Shown here in pieces: positions 32,503 through 43,454 of a DNA stretch of 64,000 nucleotides (its first letter is position 1; every line of letters starts with the position of its first letter). The stretch is from Bacillus sp. Marseille-Q3570 (lineage in GTDB: Bacteria > Bacillota > Bacilli > Bacillales > Fictibacillaceae). The position numbers and the translations under genes were made by a program. Location of the stretch: positions 330,250 to 394,249 of the forward strand of contig NZ_CAMGYZ010000005.1 in NCBI RefSeq assembly GCF_946151055.1. The letters are read 5' to 3'. The notes beneath the pieces are model-generated. The model made no database searches. It was not told the DNA's origin and saw nothing but the letters and a program-made list of their open reading frames with translations.

Positions 32503-34485
32503 ATGAGTGAGAAGCAGTTCGAATTAGTGTCGAAATACCAGCCTGAAGGGGATCAGCCCAACGCAGTCAAAAAATTGGTCGAAGGCATCAACGCTGGTAA
32601 AAGACATCAGACTTTGCTTGGGGCTACGGGTACCGGGAAGACGTTTACGATGTCTAATGTGATTAAGCAGGTCAATAAACCGACGCTTGTGATTGCCCAC
32701 AACAAGACGCTGGCTGGTCAGCTGTACAGTGAATTCAAGGAACTCTTCCCGAACAATGCGGTTGAGTATTTCGTCAGCTACTACGACTATTATCAACCTG
32801 AGGCGTACATACCTCAATCCGATACATTCATTGAAAAAGATGCGAGCATCAATGATGAAATCGATAAGCTGCGCCACTCAGCGACATCAGCCCTTTTTGA
32901 ACGGAATGATGTCATCATCGTTGCCAGCGTATCGTGCATCTATGGTTTGGGTAATCCTGAAGAATATCGTGAACTCGTCGTTTCGTTACGGACAGATATG
33001 GAAAAGGATCGCGATCAATTGTTGCGCGACCTTGTCGATATCCAATATGCGCGGAATGATGTGAACTTCACACGCGGTACGTTCCGTGTCCGCGGAGATG
33101 TTGTGGAGATTTTCCCGGCATCACGTGATGAACACTGTATCCGGGTTGAATTTTTCGGTGACGAGATCGACCGGATCACCGAGGTGGATGCGCTCACAGG
33201 TGAGATTCTTGGGGAACGTAGTCATGTTGCGATTTTCCCGGCTTCCCACTTCGTAACCCGTGAGGAGAAGATGAAGATCGCAATCGAACGGATCCAGGTT
33301 GAGCTTGAGGAACGACTCAAAGAGCTGAAGGAACAAGATAAGCTCCTGGAAGCGCAGCGAATCGAACAGCGCACGCGTTACGATATCGAAATGATGCAGG
33401 AGATGGGTTTCTGTTCAGGGATCGAGAACTACTCCCGACATTTGACGCTGCGTCCAGCAGGTTCAACGCCTTATACGTTGATGGATTACTTCCCGAAGGA
33501 CTTCCTGTTGATGGTCGATGAGTCGCATGTATCGCTTCCGCAGGTCCGTGGCATGTATAACGGGGATCAGGCGAGGAAACAGGTTCTTGTCGAGCATGGA
33601 TTCCGCTTGCCATCAGCGAAAGACAACCGTCCGCTCATGTTTGAAGAGTTCGAAAAGAAAGTGAGCCAGGCTGTCTATGTTTCCGCAACCCCTGGACCTT
33701 ACGAACTTGAGCATTCACCGGAAATGGTCGAGCAGATCATCCGTCCGACTGGACTTCTTGATCCGACGATCGAGGTGAAACCGATCGAAGGTCAGATCGA
33801 TGACTTGATGGATCAGATTCAGGAACGGGTGAAAAAGAAAGAACGTGTCCTCGTCACGACATTGACGAAGAAGATGTCAGAAGACCTTACCGATTACTTA
33901 CATGAAAACGGTGTGAAAGTCCGTTATCTGCACTCTGAAATCAAAACGCTTGAGCGGATCGAGATCATCCGGGATCTTCGAAGAGGTGTATTCGATGTTC
34001 TTGTCGGGATCAACCTCCTTCGTGAGGGACTTGATATCCCTGAGGTTTCACTCGTTGCGATTTTGGATGCCGATAAGGAAGGGTTCCTGAGAGCTGAGCG
34101 TTCTTTGATCCAGACGATCGGGCGGGCGGCTCGTAACGCGAACGGACACGTCATCATGTATGCTGATAAAATAACGAATTCGATGCGGATTGCGATTGAT
34201 GAGACAGATCGTCGTCGTACGAAGCAGATTGCCTTTAATGAAAAACACGGAATTACACCGCAGACGATCCAGAAGGCGATTCCTGAATTGATCCGTGCGA
34301 CTGTCGCATCTGAGGATCAACCGGCAGCCGGACAAGCGAAAGCTCTACAGAAGATGGATAAGAAGGAACGCGAGAAAGTGATCGAGCGGATGGAAAAAGA
34401 AATGAAGCAGGCTGCGAAAGATCTCGATTTCGAGCGTGCAGCAGAGCTTCGTGACATGGTACTAGAGCTTAAAGCGGAAGGATGA
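32503..34485 (+). CDS. uvrB: Excinuclease ABC subunit B
   Basis: UvrB is the helicase-like damage-verification subunit of nucleotide excision repair. The 660 residues match the family. Walker A is [10 protein letters not shown] (about 40–49), the beta-hairpin region has [10 protein letters not shown], the DEAD-type motif is DESH, helicase motif VI reads QTIGRAARN, and a C-terminal UVR domain (about 620–655) contacts UvrC and UvrA. It is transcribed with uvrA, whose start lies 6 bases after the stop. A LexA box and extended -10 promoter precede it. Confidence 0.98.
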   Translation: MSEKQFELVSKYQPEGDQPNAVKKLVEGINAGKRHQTLLGATGTGKTFTMSNVIKQVNKPTLVIAHNKTLAGQLYSEFKELFPNNAVEYFVSYYDYYQPEAYIPQSDTFIEKDASINDEIDKLRHSATSALFERNDVIIVASVSCIYGLGNPEEYRELVVSLRTDMEKDRDQLLRDLVDIQYARNDVNFTRGTFRVRGDVVEIFPASRDEHCIRVEFFGDEIDRITEVDALTGEILGERSHVAIFPASHFVTREEKMKIAIERIQVELEERLKELKEQDKLLEAQRIEQRTRYDIEMMQEMGFCSGIENYSRHLTLRPAGSTPYTLMDYFPKDFLLMVDESHVSLPQVRGMYNGDQARKQVLVEHGFRLPSAKDNRPLMFEEFEKKVSQAVYVSATPGPYELEHSPEMVEQIIRPTGLLDPTIEVKPIEGQIDDLMDQIQERVKKKERVLVTTLTKKMSEDLTDYLHENGVKVRYLHSEIKTLERIEIIRDLRRGVFDVLVGINLLREGLDIPEVSLVAILDADKEGFLRAERSLIQTIGRAARNANGHVIMYADKITNSMRIAIDETDRRRTKQIAFNEKHGITPQTIQKAIPELIRATVASEDQPAAGQAKALQKMDKKEREKVIERMEKEMKQAAKDLDFERAAELRDMVLELKAEG

Positions 34486-34490
34486 CTCCA

Positions 34491-37364
34491 ATGGCAAATG
34501 AACATATAACGATAAAAGGAGCGAGGGAGCATAACCTGAAAGGGATCGACGTCACGATTCCACGAAATAAGCTGGTCGTGATGACAGGCTTATCCGGTTC
34601 AGGTAAGTCCTCCTTAGCTTTCGATACAATTTATGCAGAAGGTCAGCGCCGTTACGTAGAGTCACTTTCTGCGTATGCGCGGCAATTTTTAGGACAAATG
34701 GACAAGCCGGATGTCGATTCGATCGAGGGGCTTTCTCCAGCGATTTCGATCGATCAGAAGACGACAAGTAAAAACCCGCGTTCGACGGTGGGAACGGTGA
34801 CGGAAATCTATGACTACTTGCGTCTTTTGTTTGCTCGGATCGGGATGCCTATCTGCCCGAATCACGACGTGCCGATCACCTCACAAACAATCCAGCAGAT
34901 GGTCGACCGGATCATTGAATATCCAGAACGGACGAAGCTGCAAATCCTTGCTCCAGTCGTTTCCGGGCGTAAAGGGGAGCACGTGAAGGTCCTTGAGGAC
35001 ATCAAGAAGGAAGGTTACGTACGTGTTCGGGTGGATGGTGAAATCACCGACGTAAGTGAAGAAATCAAGCTTGAAAAGAACAAGAAGCATTCGATTGAAA
35101 TCGTCGTTGACCGTATCGTTGTCAAAGACGGTGTAGAAACCCGGCTGGCAGATTCACTTGAAACGGCTTTGAACATCGCGGATGGAAAGGTGATCGTCGA
35201 TGTCATCGGTGAGGAAGAACTGTTGTTCAGTCAGCATCATGCGTGTCCTTACTGTGGATTTTCAATCGGCGAACTTGAGCCTCGGCTTTTCTCGTTCAAC
35301 AGTCCTTTCGGTGCTTGTTCCTCATGTGATGGTCTGGGTACGAAGCTTGAAGTCGATCTTGATCTGATCATTCCAGATTGGGATCGGACGTTGCGGGACA
35401 ACGCGATTGCACCATGGGAACCCCAAAGCTCCCTATACTACCCGCAGCTTTTAAAGAGTGTATGTGACCATTATGGCATCGATATGGATGTACCGGTTAA
35501 AAAACTGAACAAGACACAACTGGACAAAGTCTTGTACGGCAGCGGCAGGGATAAAATCTATTTCCGCTATGAAAATGATTTCGGCCAGGTGAGGGAAAAC
35601 AAGATTCTCTTCGAAGGTGTCGTGAACAACATCAAACGTCGTTATCATGAAACAAGTTCTGATTATATCAGGGAACAGATGGAAGGCTATATGGCTCAAA
35701 AGCCTTGTCCAAGCTGTGACGGCCACCGGTTGAAGCCGGAGGCACGGGCGGTCCAGATCCGTGATCACCATATCGGCAATATTACTGATATGTCGGTAAA
35801 GGATGCGGATAAGTTTTTCCGTGGACTTGAACTGACGAAAAAAGAAGAACAGATCGGGCGTTTGATCTTACGCGAAATCAATGACCGGTTAGGGTTCCTT
35901 GTGAATGTCGGACTCGATTACCTGACGTTGAGTCGTTCCGCCGGCACCTTATCAGGTGGGGAAGCACAGCGGATCCGTCTGGCAACCCAGGTTGGTTCAC
36001 GTTTGACGGGTGTCCTTTATATCCTTGATGAACCGTCGATCGGGTTGCATCAACGTGATAACGACAGATTGATCAATACGCTGGAAGAGATGCGTGCTCT
36101 CGGGAATACGTTGATTGTCGTCGAACATGATGAGGATACGATGCTTGCAGCCGATTACATCATCGATATCGGACCTGGGGCAGGGGCGCATGGCGGAAAG
36201 ATCACCGCTCAAGGCTCACCACAGGAAATCATGGATGATGAGTGTTCATTGACGGGTAATTATTTGTCCGGTAAAAAATTCATCCCTCTTCCGAAGAAGA
36301 GAAGGAAGTCGAACGGACGGAAGCTGACGATCAAAGAAGCGACCGAAAACAACCTGAAAAAGGTGAACGTCGATATCCCCCTCGGTGTATTTACTGGTGT
36401 GACAGGTGTGTCTGGATCCGGTAAAAGTACGCTGATCAATGAGATCCTTTATAAATCCCTGGCGCAAAAGCTGCATCGTGCAAAAGAGAAGCCGGGTGAA
36501 CACAAGAAGATTAACGGGCTTGATCATATCGATAAAGTCATCGATATCGACCAGTCACCGATCGGACGTACACCGCGTTCGAACCCAGCAACGTATATCG
36601 GGGTCTTTGATGATATCCGTGACGTATTCGCACAGACAAATGAAGCGAAGGTGAGAGGGTACAAGAAAGGAAGGTTCTCATTCAACGTCAAAGGCGGGCG
36701 TTGTGAAGCATGCCGCGGTGACGGAATCATCAAAATCGAAATGCATTTCCTTCCCGATGTGTATGTACCGTGTGAAGTGTGTCACGGGAAGCGTTATAAC
36801 CGTGAAACGCTCGAAGTGAAATACAAAGGAAAGAACATTGCGGACATCCTGGACATGACGGTTGAAGAAGCGGTGGAATTTTTCGCGAATATCCCTAAGA
36901 TCAAACGGAAGGTGCAAACGATGATGGACGTTGGTCTTGGATATATCAAGCTCGGTCAGTCCTCGACGACGATTTCCGGAGGGGAAGCGCAGCGTGTGAA
37001 GTTGGCATCCCAACTGCATAAGCGTTCAACCGGGAAGACGCTTTATATTTTAGATGAGCCGACGACAGGGCTTCACGTCCATGACATCTCACGCCTGTTA
37101 ACAGTCCTCCAACGGCTCGTCGATAACGGAGATTCGGTTCTTGTCATCGAGCATAACCTTGATGTCATCAAGGCGGTCGATCATATCATCGACCTTGGCC
37201 CTGAAGGCGGAGACAAAGGCGGTATGATTGTGGGAACGGGGACGCCTGAGGAAATTGCTGAAAACGAGGCATCCTACACAGGCAAGTACTTGGCGCCGAT
37301 TTTGAAGCGGGACCGGAAACGGATGGAATCGAAAATCAAGAAAACTGAAACCTTAGCAAAATAG
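34491..37364 (+). CDS. uvrA: Excinuclease ABC subunit A
   Basis: UvrA is the DNA-damage-sensing ABC ATPase of nucleotide excision repair. The protein of about 957 residues has two ABC modules: Walker A motifs [12 protein letters not shown] and [10 protein letters not shown], signatures [12 protein letters not shown] and [12 protein letters not shown]. Zinc-binding cysteine sets are CPYC…CSSC near 255 and CEAC…CEVC near 740. The ATG at 34491 is preferred because AAGGA lies 8 bases upstream; an ATG at 34482 overlaps the uvrB stop. It ends at a terminator at 37373. Confidence 0.98.
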   Translation: MANEHITIKGAREHNLKGIDVTIPRNKLVVMTGLSGSGKSSLAFDTIYAEGQRRYVESLSAYARQFLGQMDKPDVDSIEGLSPAISIDQKTTSKNPRSTVGTVTEIYDYLRLLFARIGMPICPNHDVPITSQTIQQMVDRIIEYPERTKLQILAPVVSGRKGEHVKVLEDIKKEGYVRVRVDGEITDVSEEIKLEKNKKHSIEIVVDRIVVKDGVETRLADSLETALNIADGKVIVDVIGEEELLFSQHHACPYCGFSIGELEPRLFSFNSPFGACSSCDGLGTKLEVDLDLIIPDWDRTLRDNAIAPWEPQSSLYYPQLLKSVCDHYGIDMDVPVKKLNKTQLDKVLYGSGRDKIYFRYENDFGQVRENKILFEGVVNNIKRRYHETSSDYIREQMEGYMAQKPCPSCDGHRLKPEARAVQIRDHHIGNITDMSVKDADKFFRGLELTKKEEQIGRLILREINDRLGFLVNVGLDYLTLSRSAGTLSGGEAQRIRLATQVGSRLTGVLYILDEPSIGLHQRDNDRLINTLEEMRALGNTLIVVEHDEDTMLAADYIIDIGPGAGAHGGKITAQGSPQEIMDDECSLTGNYLSGKKFIPLPKKRRKSNGRKLTIKEATENNLKKVNVDIPLGVFTGVTGVSGSGKSTLINEILYKSLAQKLHRAKEKPGEHKKINGLDHIDKVIDIDQSPIGRTPRSNPATYIGVFDDIRDVFAQTNEAKVRGYKKGRFSFNVKGGRCEACRGDGIIKIEMHFLPDVYVPCEVCHGKRYNRETLEVKYKGKNIADILDMTVEEAVEFFANIPKIKRKVQTMMDVGLGYIKLGQSSTTISGGEAQRVKLASQLHKRSTGKTLYILDEPTTGLHVHDISRLLTVLQRLVDNGDSVLVIEHNLDVIKAVDHIIDLGPEGGDKGGMIVGTGTPEEIAENEASYTGKYLAPILKRDRKRMESKIKKTETLAK

Positions 37365-37372
37365 AACACGTA

Positions 37373-37412
37373 AAGTCTTCTAAGATGAATCACCTTAGGA
37401 GGCTTTTTCTTT
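37373..37412 (+). terminator. Terminator of uvrBA
   Basis: AAGTCTTCTAAG (37373–37384) pairs with CTTAGGAGGCTT (37394–37405), using G·T pairs, followed by TTTCTTTTTT. Confidence 0.85.
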
Positions 37413-37517
37413 TTTGTGTCGAATCAATAGAGTGCCGCATGAGACCTGGGCGGGTCACATACATATAATAAGTGCTCGAAAAATTTCATAGTTTTGTTTG
37501 AATGGAGGAGAACGGGG

Positions 37518-37823
37518 TTGTCTTCATCGGGTAAGTTGATCAAATCATTAAGCTACATGAGTGTGTTTTTCGCACCTTTTATCGTACCAGCAGTCATCTT
37601 TCTACTCATTGACGATCGGGATGTCAGGCAGCATGCACGTCTTGCCTACATTTCTCATTTGATTCCTGTCCTCGCCCTGGCAATATTATCAATCTTATTT
37701 TTCGAATCAGGACAGATCATAAACCATTTCACCGTCATCAGCATGATCATTTTCGGGGGTGCTGCAGTGACCGCTGCTATATGGAATATCATGAAGGGTA
37801 TACATGTATTACAGGAAAAATAG
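37518..37823 (+). CDS. YvlA-like small membrane protein (DUF4870 type)
   Basis: The 101-residue protein has three hydrophobic segments and the DUF4870-like stretch IFLLIDDRDVRQHARLAYI, in which charged residues lie between membrane segments. Function is unknown. The TTG at 37518 follows GGAGG, so the longer frame from 37494 is rejected. Its position between uvrA and yvlB matches yvlA in B. subtilis, where the yvlABCD genes are envelope-stress related. Confidence 0.7.
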   Translation: MSSSGKLIKSLSYMSVFFAPFIVPAVIFLLIDDRDVRQHARLAYISHLIPVLALAILSILFFESGQIINHFTVISMIIFGGAAVTAAIWNIMKGIHVLQEK

Positions 37824-37900
37824 GTTTCCTGAATAAAAGTGTATGAGGAACAATCACGCAGCTTGAATTATTTTTAAGAATCTGAAGGGGGATTTTTAGA

Positions 37901-39040
37901 ATGGAAGAGCGGAAGATGATTTTGAAAATGCTAGATGAGGGAAAAATTTCATCAGCAGAAGCGGTTGAACTCTTAAAAGCAGTCGGAGAAAACGATATTG
38001 GTGAAGAAAAGCAGCCTGTCAGAACAGCGAAAGTCAATTATTCTGGGCAAAAGGAACAAACAAATGAACAGAAAACCGGAAGCACAAATCAGCAGCAAAA
38101 AACCCATAACACCCATACGTATGAGAAAAAGTCCGAACAATCGACGATCAGCAAGTTTTCAAGTTTGATCGACCGGGTAGTGACGAAATTGAAAGACACT
38201 GATTTTGATTTCAACTTCGGTCAGGCAGTTGAAATCGATCATGTATTTCAGGAAAACGATGTTGATTTCAACCGTCTGAAGGTCCATGTGACCAATGGAG
38301 GGATCCAGTTGCATCCATGGGAGGAGCAGAGTGTCCGCGTCGAGTGTCATGTTTCAGTATACCGGACGCAGTCGACTGAAGAAGCGAAAGCGTACTTTTT
38401 GAAAAATGCACATTTCGCGACGGAATCAGGAGAGCTCCAATTCCTGGTCGATGAAAACCGCCTGAAAGTACAAGCGCACATGTACGTACCGACTAAAATG
38501 TATGAGCAAATCCAGCTTAGGACAGCAAACGGTGCGATTACCCTCGATGAATTGCAGACGGACCGGATGATTGTGCGTACAACGAACGGAGCAGTAACGC
38601 TGAACCGTGTGGACGGCGGTTCATTGAATGCCTCGACCTCCAATGGAAAGATCAGATTGGACCAGAGTAATTGGAAAAAACTTGACCTTGAGACGCTGAA
38701 TGGGGCAATCCGTTTGAACGGCAAGTATGAAGACGTCGAAGCAGAAACCTTGAATGGTTCGATCAATTTCACATTAGAAGATGCCATGCCGGGAAAAGCT
38801 TCTTTTAAAACGGTCGCTGGTAAAATTGAAATCCTTGTGCCTGACAGTTTGCGGGTTGATGGAAACATGAAAGCTACGATTGGCAGTTTGAATTGTTTTC
38901 TTGATAAAGTTGATATTAAGAAAGAGACAAAAGATGTGGTGCTGAAGAGGATGGAATTCATCGCGAATGAAGAAGCACCGACAACCTATGAAATTGAGGC
39001 GGTGGCGAAGACCGGTTCGATTTCAATTGCAAAGCGGTAA
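37901..39040 (+). CDS. yvlB: YvlB-like protein, DUF4097 beta-helix
   Basis: The 379-residue protein starts with a short helical domain (MILKMLDEGKISSAEAVELL) common to YvlB proteins, then a charged linker at about 45–75, then a repetitive DUF4097 domain with the units LRTANGAITLDEL, VRTTNGAVTLNRV and ASTSNGKIRLD, which should form a beta-helix of stacked turns. There is no signal peptide. In B. subtilis the yvl genes respond to cell-envelope stress. The gene lies between yvlA- and yvlD-like genes; the PspC-type yvlC is missing here. Confidence 0.85.
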   Translation: MEERKMILKMLDEGKISSAEAVELLKAVGENDIGEEKQPVRTAKVNYSGQKEQTNEQKTGSTNQQQKTHNTHTYEKKSEQSTISKFSSLIDRVVTKLKDTDFDFNFGQAVEIDHVFQENDVDFNRLKVHVTNGGIQLHPWEEQSVRVECHVSVYRTQSTEEAKAYFLKNAHFATESGELQFLVDENRLKVQAHMYVPTKMYEQIQLRTANGAITLDELQTDRMIVRTTNGAVTLNRVDGGSLNASTSNGKIRLDQSNWKKLDLETLNGAIRLNGKYEDVEAETLNGSINFTLEDAMPGKASFKTVAGKIEILVPDSLRVDGNMKATIGSLNCFLDKVDIKKETKDVVLKRMEFIANEEAPTTYEIEAVAKTGSISIAKR

Positions 39041-39052
39041 GGAGGTAGTGTT

Positions 39053-39415
39053 TTGAGAGGATGGATTGTTTCTTTAATTGTCAATACAATTGTGTTGATG
39101 GTCGTCTCCGGATTTTTCAGTGAATCTTTCTATTTGTCTGGAATCGGAGCAGCAATCATCGCGAGTATTCTGTTAGCAATCATGAATGTGATCGTCAAAC
39201 CCATTTTGGTGATTTTGACCTTACCTGTCACGATTTTGAGCCTTGGACTGTTCTTGTTCGTAATCAATGCAATCACCCTGATGCTTACACAAGCTTTAAT
39301 GGGGGACGCATTCATGATTTCCGGATTCGGCATGGCGCTGGTTGCGGCGATCATTATCTCGGTTTTGAACCTGTTGATCAATAACCTGATCGTCAAACCG
39401 TTTAAAGATCGATAA
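39053..39415 (+). CDS. yvlD: YvlD-like phage holin family membrane protein
   Basis: The 120-residue protein has four hydrophobic segments and the family pattern of small polar loops (NVIVKPILVILTLPVTILSLGLF, kept in two parts). Members of this group (phage holin family 4, superfamily IV) are chromosomal and not tied to prophages; YvlD-type proteins have been linked to resistance to membrane-active peptides in related bacteria. The TTG start follows AAGGAGG. It overlaps no gene and ends at a terminator. Confidence 0.88.
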   Translation: MRGWIVSLIVNTIVLMVVSGFFSESFYLSGIGAAIIASILLAIMNVIVKPILVILTLPVTILSLGLFLFVINAITLMLTQALMGDAFMISGFGMALVAAIIISVLNLLINNLIVKPFKDR

Positions 39416-39425
39416 AAATTGAAGG

Positions 39426-39466
39426 ACTGACCTGGAGAAAGATGAAATCCAGGTCAGTTTTTTTTG
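39426..39466 (+). terminator. Terminator after yvlD
   Basis: ACTGACCTGG (39426–39435) pairs perfectly with CCAGGTCAGT (39449–39458), followed by eight T. Confidence 0.95.
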
Positions 39467-39498
39467 TGGATTTCCTGTCAACTGCTAATTTGGGAGTC

Positions 39499-39618
39499 AA
39501 TCCGGCGGGTTCATAGGATAATTCGGCGGCTTTGCAACTTATTCCGGCGGATTTATGTAGGAATCCGGCCGAATTGATCCTGAATACGGCCAAAACCTCT
39601 CTTAATACGGCCGCTCGG
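39499..39618. repeat. 21-bp tandem array (CGGCGG/CGGCC units)
   Basis: Six units start every 21 bp: 39499, 39520, 39541, 39562, 39583 and 39604. Each begins with A(A/T)TnCGGC. The first three read CGGCGG, the last three CGGCC. It lies after the yvlD terminator. Confidence 0.8.
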
Positions 39619-39834
39619 TACTTTTTTACTACCATAAACTGTAGGGATGAACGTTATCCAACTGTTGCAGAATTGGTTACCTTCGCGCATGTAAGCGATT
39701 ACCTACCAGGCTCTTCTCCAATCCAGTATCCGTAAAGGGTTTCCCCACAATTTTTGAGCGTTTGGATGGATTCTTTTATAGGCGGAATATCGTAAAATTG
39801 AATGAGTTACGCTTAAAGAACCAGAATCAAATTC

Positions 39835-39960
39835 TTTTCGGTGCAAACTTCAAATTTATGGGAGAAAATTTGAAAAATATCGGTGCAATTCTCAAATTTA
39901 TTGGAGCAAACTTCAAAATTATCGTTATAAAACCCAAATATATCGTTGATTTCCCGATAG
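39835..39960. repeat. 21-bp tandem array, locus 2 (TCGGTGCAAACTT units)
   Basis: Six units of exactly 21 bp start at 39835, 39856, 39877, 39898, 39919 and 39940. The best unit reads TTTTCGGTGCAAACTTCAAA. One frame gives heptads such as IGANFKF, but no ribosome binding site supports translation. It belongs to the same family as 13563–13646. Confidence 0.85.
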
Positions 39961-40076
39961 TCACTCATAATTTACAACCTATTTTTGGAAAACTAGGTGT
40001 AGAGTCGGCATGATTTGAAAAAGAATGCTAAAATATAGGGTGGTAGAAAAGCTAGGAAGTGGGAGTGACTTTCAAG

Positions 40077-41012
40077 ATGGCGAACATACATATAAAAGAT
40101 CTGATCGATGAGTTCCAGCTGGAGCTTGTCCATGGCGAGAGCGGCATCCATCGGACAATTACGACAAGTGATATTTCTCGACCTGGCCTTGAAATGGCGG
40201 GTTATTTTGCGTATTACCCGGCAGAGCGCCTGCAACTGTTAGGCAAGACGGAGCTGTCCTTTGTCAATGGACTGGATGACCGGATTCGCAGGGAACGTCT
40301 CCGCAAGCTTTGTAGAGATGAAACTCCAGGCATCGTCATTTCGAGAGGATGGGACGTGCCCCCGGAATTAGGTGAGGCTGCGGAAGAAAAAGGCATCCCG
40401 ATTTTACGGTCACAATTGACGACGACACGTCTCAGCAGCCGGCTGACGAACTTTTTAGAGAGTAAATTGGCACCAACGACAGCGGTACACGGTGTGCTCG
40501 TTGATATTTACGGAATCGGTGTCCTCATTACAGGGTCTAGTGGTGTCGGAAAAAGTGAAAGTGCACTCGAGCTTGTAAAAAGGGGCCACAGATTGGTCGC
40601 CGATGATTCGGTGGAAATCCGTCAGGAAGACGAAAAGACGCTAGTCGGAAGTTCACCGGAGCTCATCCAGCATCTGTTGGAGATCCGTGGGCTTGGGATC
40701 ATTAATGTCATGACATTGTTCGGAGCAGGGGCGATCCGTAATTTTAAAAAGATCGCTTTGGTGATCAACCTCGAAACCTGGAATCAGCAAAAAACCTATG
40801 ACAGGCTCGGTCTTGATGAAGAAACGATGAAAATCATCGATGTCGAACTGCCAAGGTTGACTGTACCGGTCCGTCCTGGGCGAAACCTTGCTGTCATCAT
40901 CGAGGTCGCTGCTATGAACTTCCGTCTGAAGAGGATGGGGGTCAATGCAGCACAACAGTTTTCGGAAAAGCTGAACAATGTCATCGATACACCAGATTAC
41001 GATGACTTTTAG
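40077..41012 (+). CDS. hprK: HPr kinase/phosphorylase
   Basis: HPrK phosphorylates and dephosphorylates Ser46 of HPr and Crh, setting carbon catabolite repression through CcpA. The 311 residues are very like B. subtilis HprK. The N-terminal half has [19 protein letters not shown], the P-loop is GSSGVGKSE, and the family signature [10 protein letters not shown] and K3 loop region ([14 protein letters not shown]) follow. I choose the ATG at 40077 (MANIHIKDL); the GTG at 40059 adds six residues. Its partner Crh lies at 60699, and a cre site is predicted at 18490. Confidence 0.98.
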   Translation: MANIHIKDLIDEFQLELVHGESGIHRTITTSDISRPGLEMAGYFAYYPAERLQLLGKTELSFVNGLDDRIRRERLRKLCRDETPGIVISRGWDVPPELGEAAEEKGIPILRSQLTTTRLSSRLTNFLESKLAPTTAVHGVLVDIYGIGVLITGSSGVGKSESALELVKRGHRLVADDSVEIRQEDEKTLVGSSPELIQHLLEIRGLGIINVMTLFGAGAIRNFKKIALVINLETWNQQKTYDRLGLDEETMKIIDVELPRLTVPVRPGRNLAVIIEVAAMNFRLKRMGVNAAQQFSEKLNNVIDTPDYDDF

Positions 41013-41025
41013 GAGGTAAGGGGAA

Positions 41026-41838
41026 ATGGTTGCAAACATCCAGCCGTTGGACCGGGTCGCACTTGAAATCGGTCCATTGACCATATACTGGTATGGGATT
41101 ATTATAGGATTTGGAGCTCTGCTCGGACTTTATATCGCGGTCAGGGAGTCAAAACGCTTAGGCATCAATTCGGAAACGTTCGTCGATCTCGTCATGATCG
41201 CCGTTCCGGTGGCCATCATTAGTGCACGGATCTATTATGTCGCGTTCGAGTGGCATTATTACAAGGACCACTTAGGTGAAATCATCAAGATCTGGGAAGG
41301 CGGCATCGCGATCCATGGTGCGCTGATCGGTTCGTTTTTGACAGCTTACGTGTTTTCAAAAGTAAAAGATTTATCCTTCTGGAAGCTTACGGATATTGCA
41401 GCTCCGAGCATCATCCTCGGGCAAGCGATCGGCCGCTGGGGCAACTTCATGAATCAGGAAGCCCATGGCGGCGAAGTGACGCGTGAATTTTTAGAAGGCT
41501 TATATCTTCCGGATTGGATCATCAATCAGATGTACATAGAAGGGGCGTACTATCATCCGACGTTCCTGTATGAATCGATTTGGAACATCATCGGATTCGC
41601 ACTGTTGATCGGTCTGCGGCGTATTAACCTACGACGCGGTGAATTGTTCTTGACCTATGTCATCTATTACTCAATCGGCAGGTTCTTTGTCGAAGGCTTA
41701 CGGACGGACAGCTTGATGCTGACAGACACATTGCGGATCGCCCAGGTGATATCGATTGTGCTGATCGTCATCAGTGTCGGTATCATCATCTATCGCAGGA
41801 AAACTGGATTAGCGAATAAACGGTATAACGAATTGTAG
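41026..41838 (+). CDS. lgt: Prolipoprotein diacylglyceryl transferase
   Basis: Lgt transfers diacylglycerol from phosphatidylglycerol to the lipobox cysteine of prolipoproteins in the membrane. The 270 residues have seven hydrophobic segments and the key motifs [30 protein letters not shown] and [13 protein letters not shown]. It is 13 bp after hprK and shares its operon, as in B. subtilis. Local substrates would include the DctP receptor at 26115. Confidence 0.97.
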   Translation: MVANIQPLDRVALEIGPLTIYWYGIIIGFGALLGLYIAVRESKRLGINSETFVDLVMIAVPVAIISARIYYVAFEWHYYKDHLGEIIKIWEGGIAIHGALIGSFLTAYVFSKVKDLSFWKLTDIAAPSIILGQAIGRWGNFMNQEAHGGEVTREFLEGLYLPDWIINQMYIEGAYYHPTFLYESIWNIIGFALLIGLRRINLRRGELFLTYVIYYSIGRFFVEGLRTDSLMLTDTLRIAQVISIVLIVISVGIIIYRRKTGLANKRYNEL

Positions 41839-41863
41839 CAGCTAGAGAAAGGGGAAGCAGTGA

Positions 41864-42820
41864 ATGATGAACACATTGAAAAACGGCCTGAAAGTTGGCC
41901 TGAATACAACATGGACACTAGGTAAAATCATCTTCCCAATCACTCTGATCGTTACAATTCTTGGACAAACCCCTTTGATGGATTGGCTCGTCAGGCTTGC
42001 AGAGCCATTGATGAAATGGATCGGTCTTTCAGGTGAGGCCGCTCTGCCGCTCGTCATCGGAAACTTTTTAAACCTGTATGCGGGTATCGGCGCGATCCTA
42101 AGCCTTGATCTGACCGTGAAGGAAGTGTTCATCCTCGCTGTCATGCTCTCGTTTTCACACAATCTACTGATCGAGTCGTCAGTTGCGGCCAAGGTCGGAA
42201 TCAAAATGTGGATCGTGATGGTTGTGCGGATCGGGCTTGCGTTGATTTCTGCGTTCTTCATCTCAATCGTGTGGAAAGGCGGTTCAGAACAAGCCGTTTA
42301 TGGATTCATTTCAGGCTCAGAAGAACAGGTCAACGGTTTTTGGAACATTTTATGGCACGGATTGGAAAAAGGATTCATCGGTATTCTCCAGCTGGCGGCG
42401 GTGGTCATCCCGCTCATGATCTTCATCCAGGTGATGAAAGACTTGAATTGGCTGACGGTGTTTTCACGTTGGATGGCCCCGATTACAAAAGCGTTAGGAA
42501 TGAAACCGAACACATCTACGACTCTAGCAGCGGGGATCTTTTTCGGCCTTGCATTTGGTGCTGGTGTGATGATGCAGGCGGTCAAAGAGGACGGCGTGGA
42601 AAAGAAGGACCTTTATCTAGCATTCATTTTTCTCGTATCCTGTCATGCTGTCATTGAAGATACCTTGATTTTCATCCCGCTCGGTATACCGGTGTGGCCA
42701 TTGCTCATCATCCGGCTTGTCGTTGCCATCATTTTGACGATGGTGGTGGCATTCATCTGGAACCGGGTGGAAGCAAAAAACGTATACAGACATCGAAAGG
42801 AAGCCAACTATGAAAATTGA
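41864..42820 (+). CDS. yvoD: Nucleoside recognition (gate) domain membrane protein YvoD
   Basis: The 318-residue membrane protein has about eight hydrophobic segments and two gate-like domains (APSRLI-type region near LMKWIGLSGEAALPLVIGNF and a second near WMAPITKALGMKP). Related proteins are SpoVs such as spore maturation proteins A and B; the transported solute is unknown. It sits between lgt and ppaX as yvoD does in B. subtilis. AGAAAGGGG precedes the start. It overlaps ppaX by 11 bp. Confidence 0.85.
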   Translation: MMNTLKNGLKVGLNTTWTLGKIIFPITLIVTILGQTPLMDWLVRLAEPLMKWIGLSGEAALPLVIGNFLNLYAGIGAILSLDLTVKEVFILAVMLSFSHNLLIESSVAAKVGIKMWIVMVVRIGLALISAFFISIVWKGGSEQAVYGFISGSEEQVNGFWNILWHGLEKGFIGILQLAAVVIPLMIFIQVMKDLNWLTVFSRWMAPITKALGMKPNTSTTLAAGIFFGLAFGAGVMMQAVKEDGVEKKDLYLAFIFLVSCHAVIEDTLIFIPLGIPVWPLLIIRLVVAIILTMVVAFIWNRVEAKNVYRHRKEANYEN

Positions 42821-43454
42821 TACGATTCTGTTTGATTTGGATGGTACGTTGATCAATACAAACGATTTGATCATATCTTCTTTTACACATACTTTGGAGC
42901 AGTTCAAGCCACAGCAATATTCTCGTGATGACATCATTTCCTTCATCGGTGAGCCGTTGGTCGATTCTTTCAAGAGAGTTGATGAAACGTCGGTTGCCGA
43001 AATGGTGCGTACGTATAAAGAACATAATCTTGCCCATCATGAAGAGTACGTGCACGCTTTCGAAGGGGTTGCCTATACGGTAAAAACTTTGCACGAAAAA
43101 GGGTTCAAACTTGGCATCGTAACGACGAAGATGCGGGATGCGGTTGAGCTTGGCCTTGAAATCACAGGCTTAGGCGAGTATTTCACGACGATTGTCACAC
43201 TGGATGACGTCGAGCGTGCGAAGCCTGATCCGCAACCTGTGATCCGTGCGTTGGACAAGCTGCAATCCGACACAGCCTCTGCTATCATGGTCGGGGACAG
43301 CCGATATGATATCGAAGCAGGTAAAAATGCCGGTACGCTGACTGCTGCTGTCTCCTGGACAATCAAGGGAAGAGAAAACCTCGAACGATCTGAACCGGAT
43401 TACATGCTAGAGAAAATGCCGGATCTATTAAATGTCTTAGAGGTGAATGTATAA
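42810..43454 (+). CDS. ppaX: Pyrophosphatase PpaX
   Basis: A HAD-superfamily phosphatase that hydrolyses pyrophosphate made when HprK dephosphorylates HPr(Ser-P). The 214 residues show HAD motif I DLDGTLINTND, motif II VTTKMRDAV, and motifs III and IV KPDPQPV and MVGDSRYDIEAGKNAG. It lies in the hprK operon, which agrees with this role. Start ATG overlaps yvoD, and its last base is the first base of yvoF. Confidence 0.95.
   Translation: MKIDTILFDLDGTLINTNDLIISSFTHTLEQFKPQQYSRDDIISFIGEPLVDSFKRVDETSVAEMVRTYKEHNLAHHEEYVHAFEGVAYTVKTLHEKGFKLGIVTTKMRDAVELGLEITGLGEYFTTIVTLDDVERAKPDPQPVIRALDKLQSDTASAIMVGDSRYDIEAGKNAGTLTAAVSWTIKGRENLERSEPDYMLEKMPDLLNVLEVNV

Noticed and set aside
39762..40013. 83-residue frame over the 21-bp array
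   Set aside because: The regular heptads come from the 21-bp period; there is no ribosome binding site and the sister array at 13563 is not in a supported frame either.
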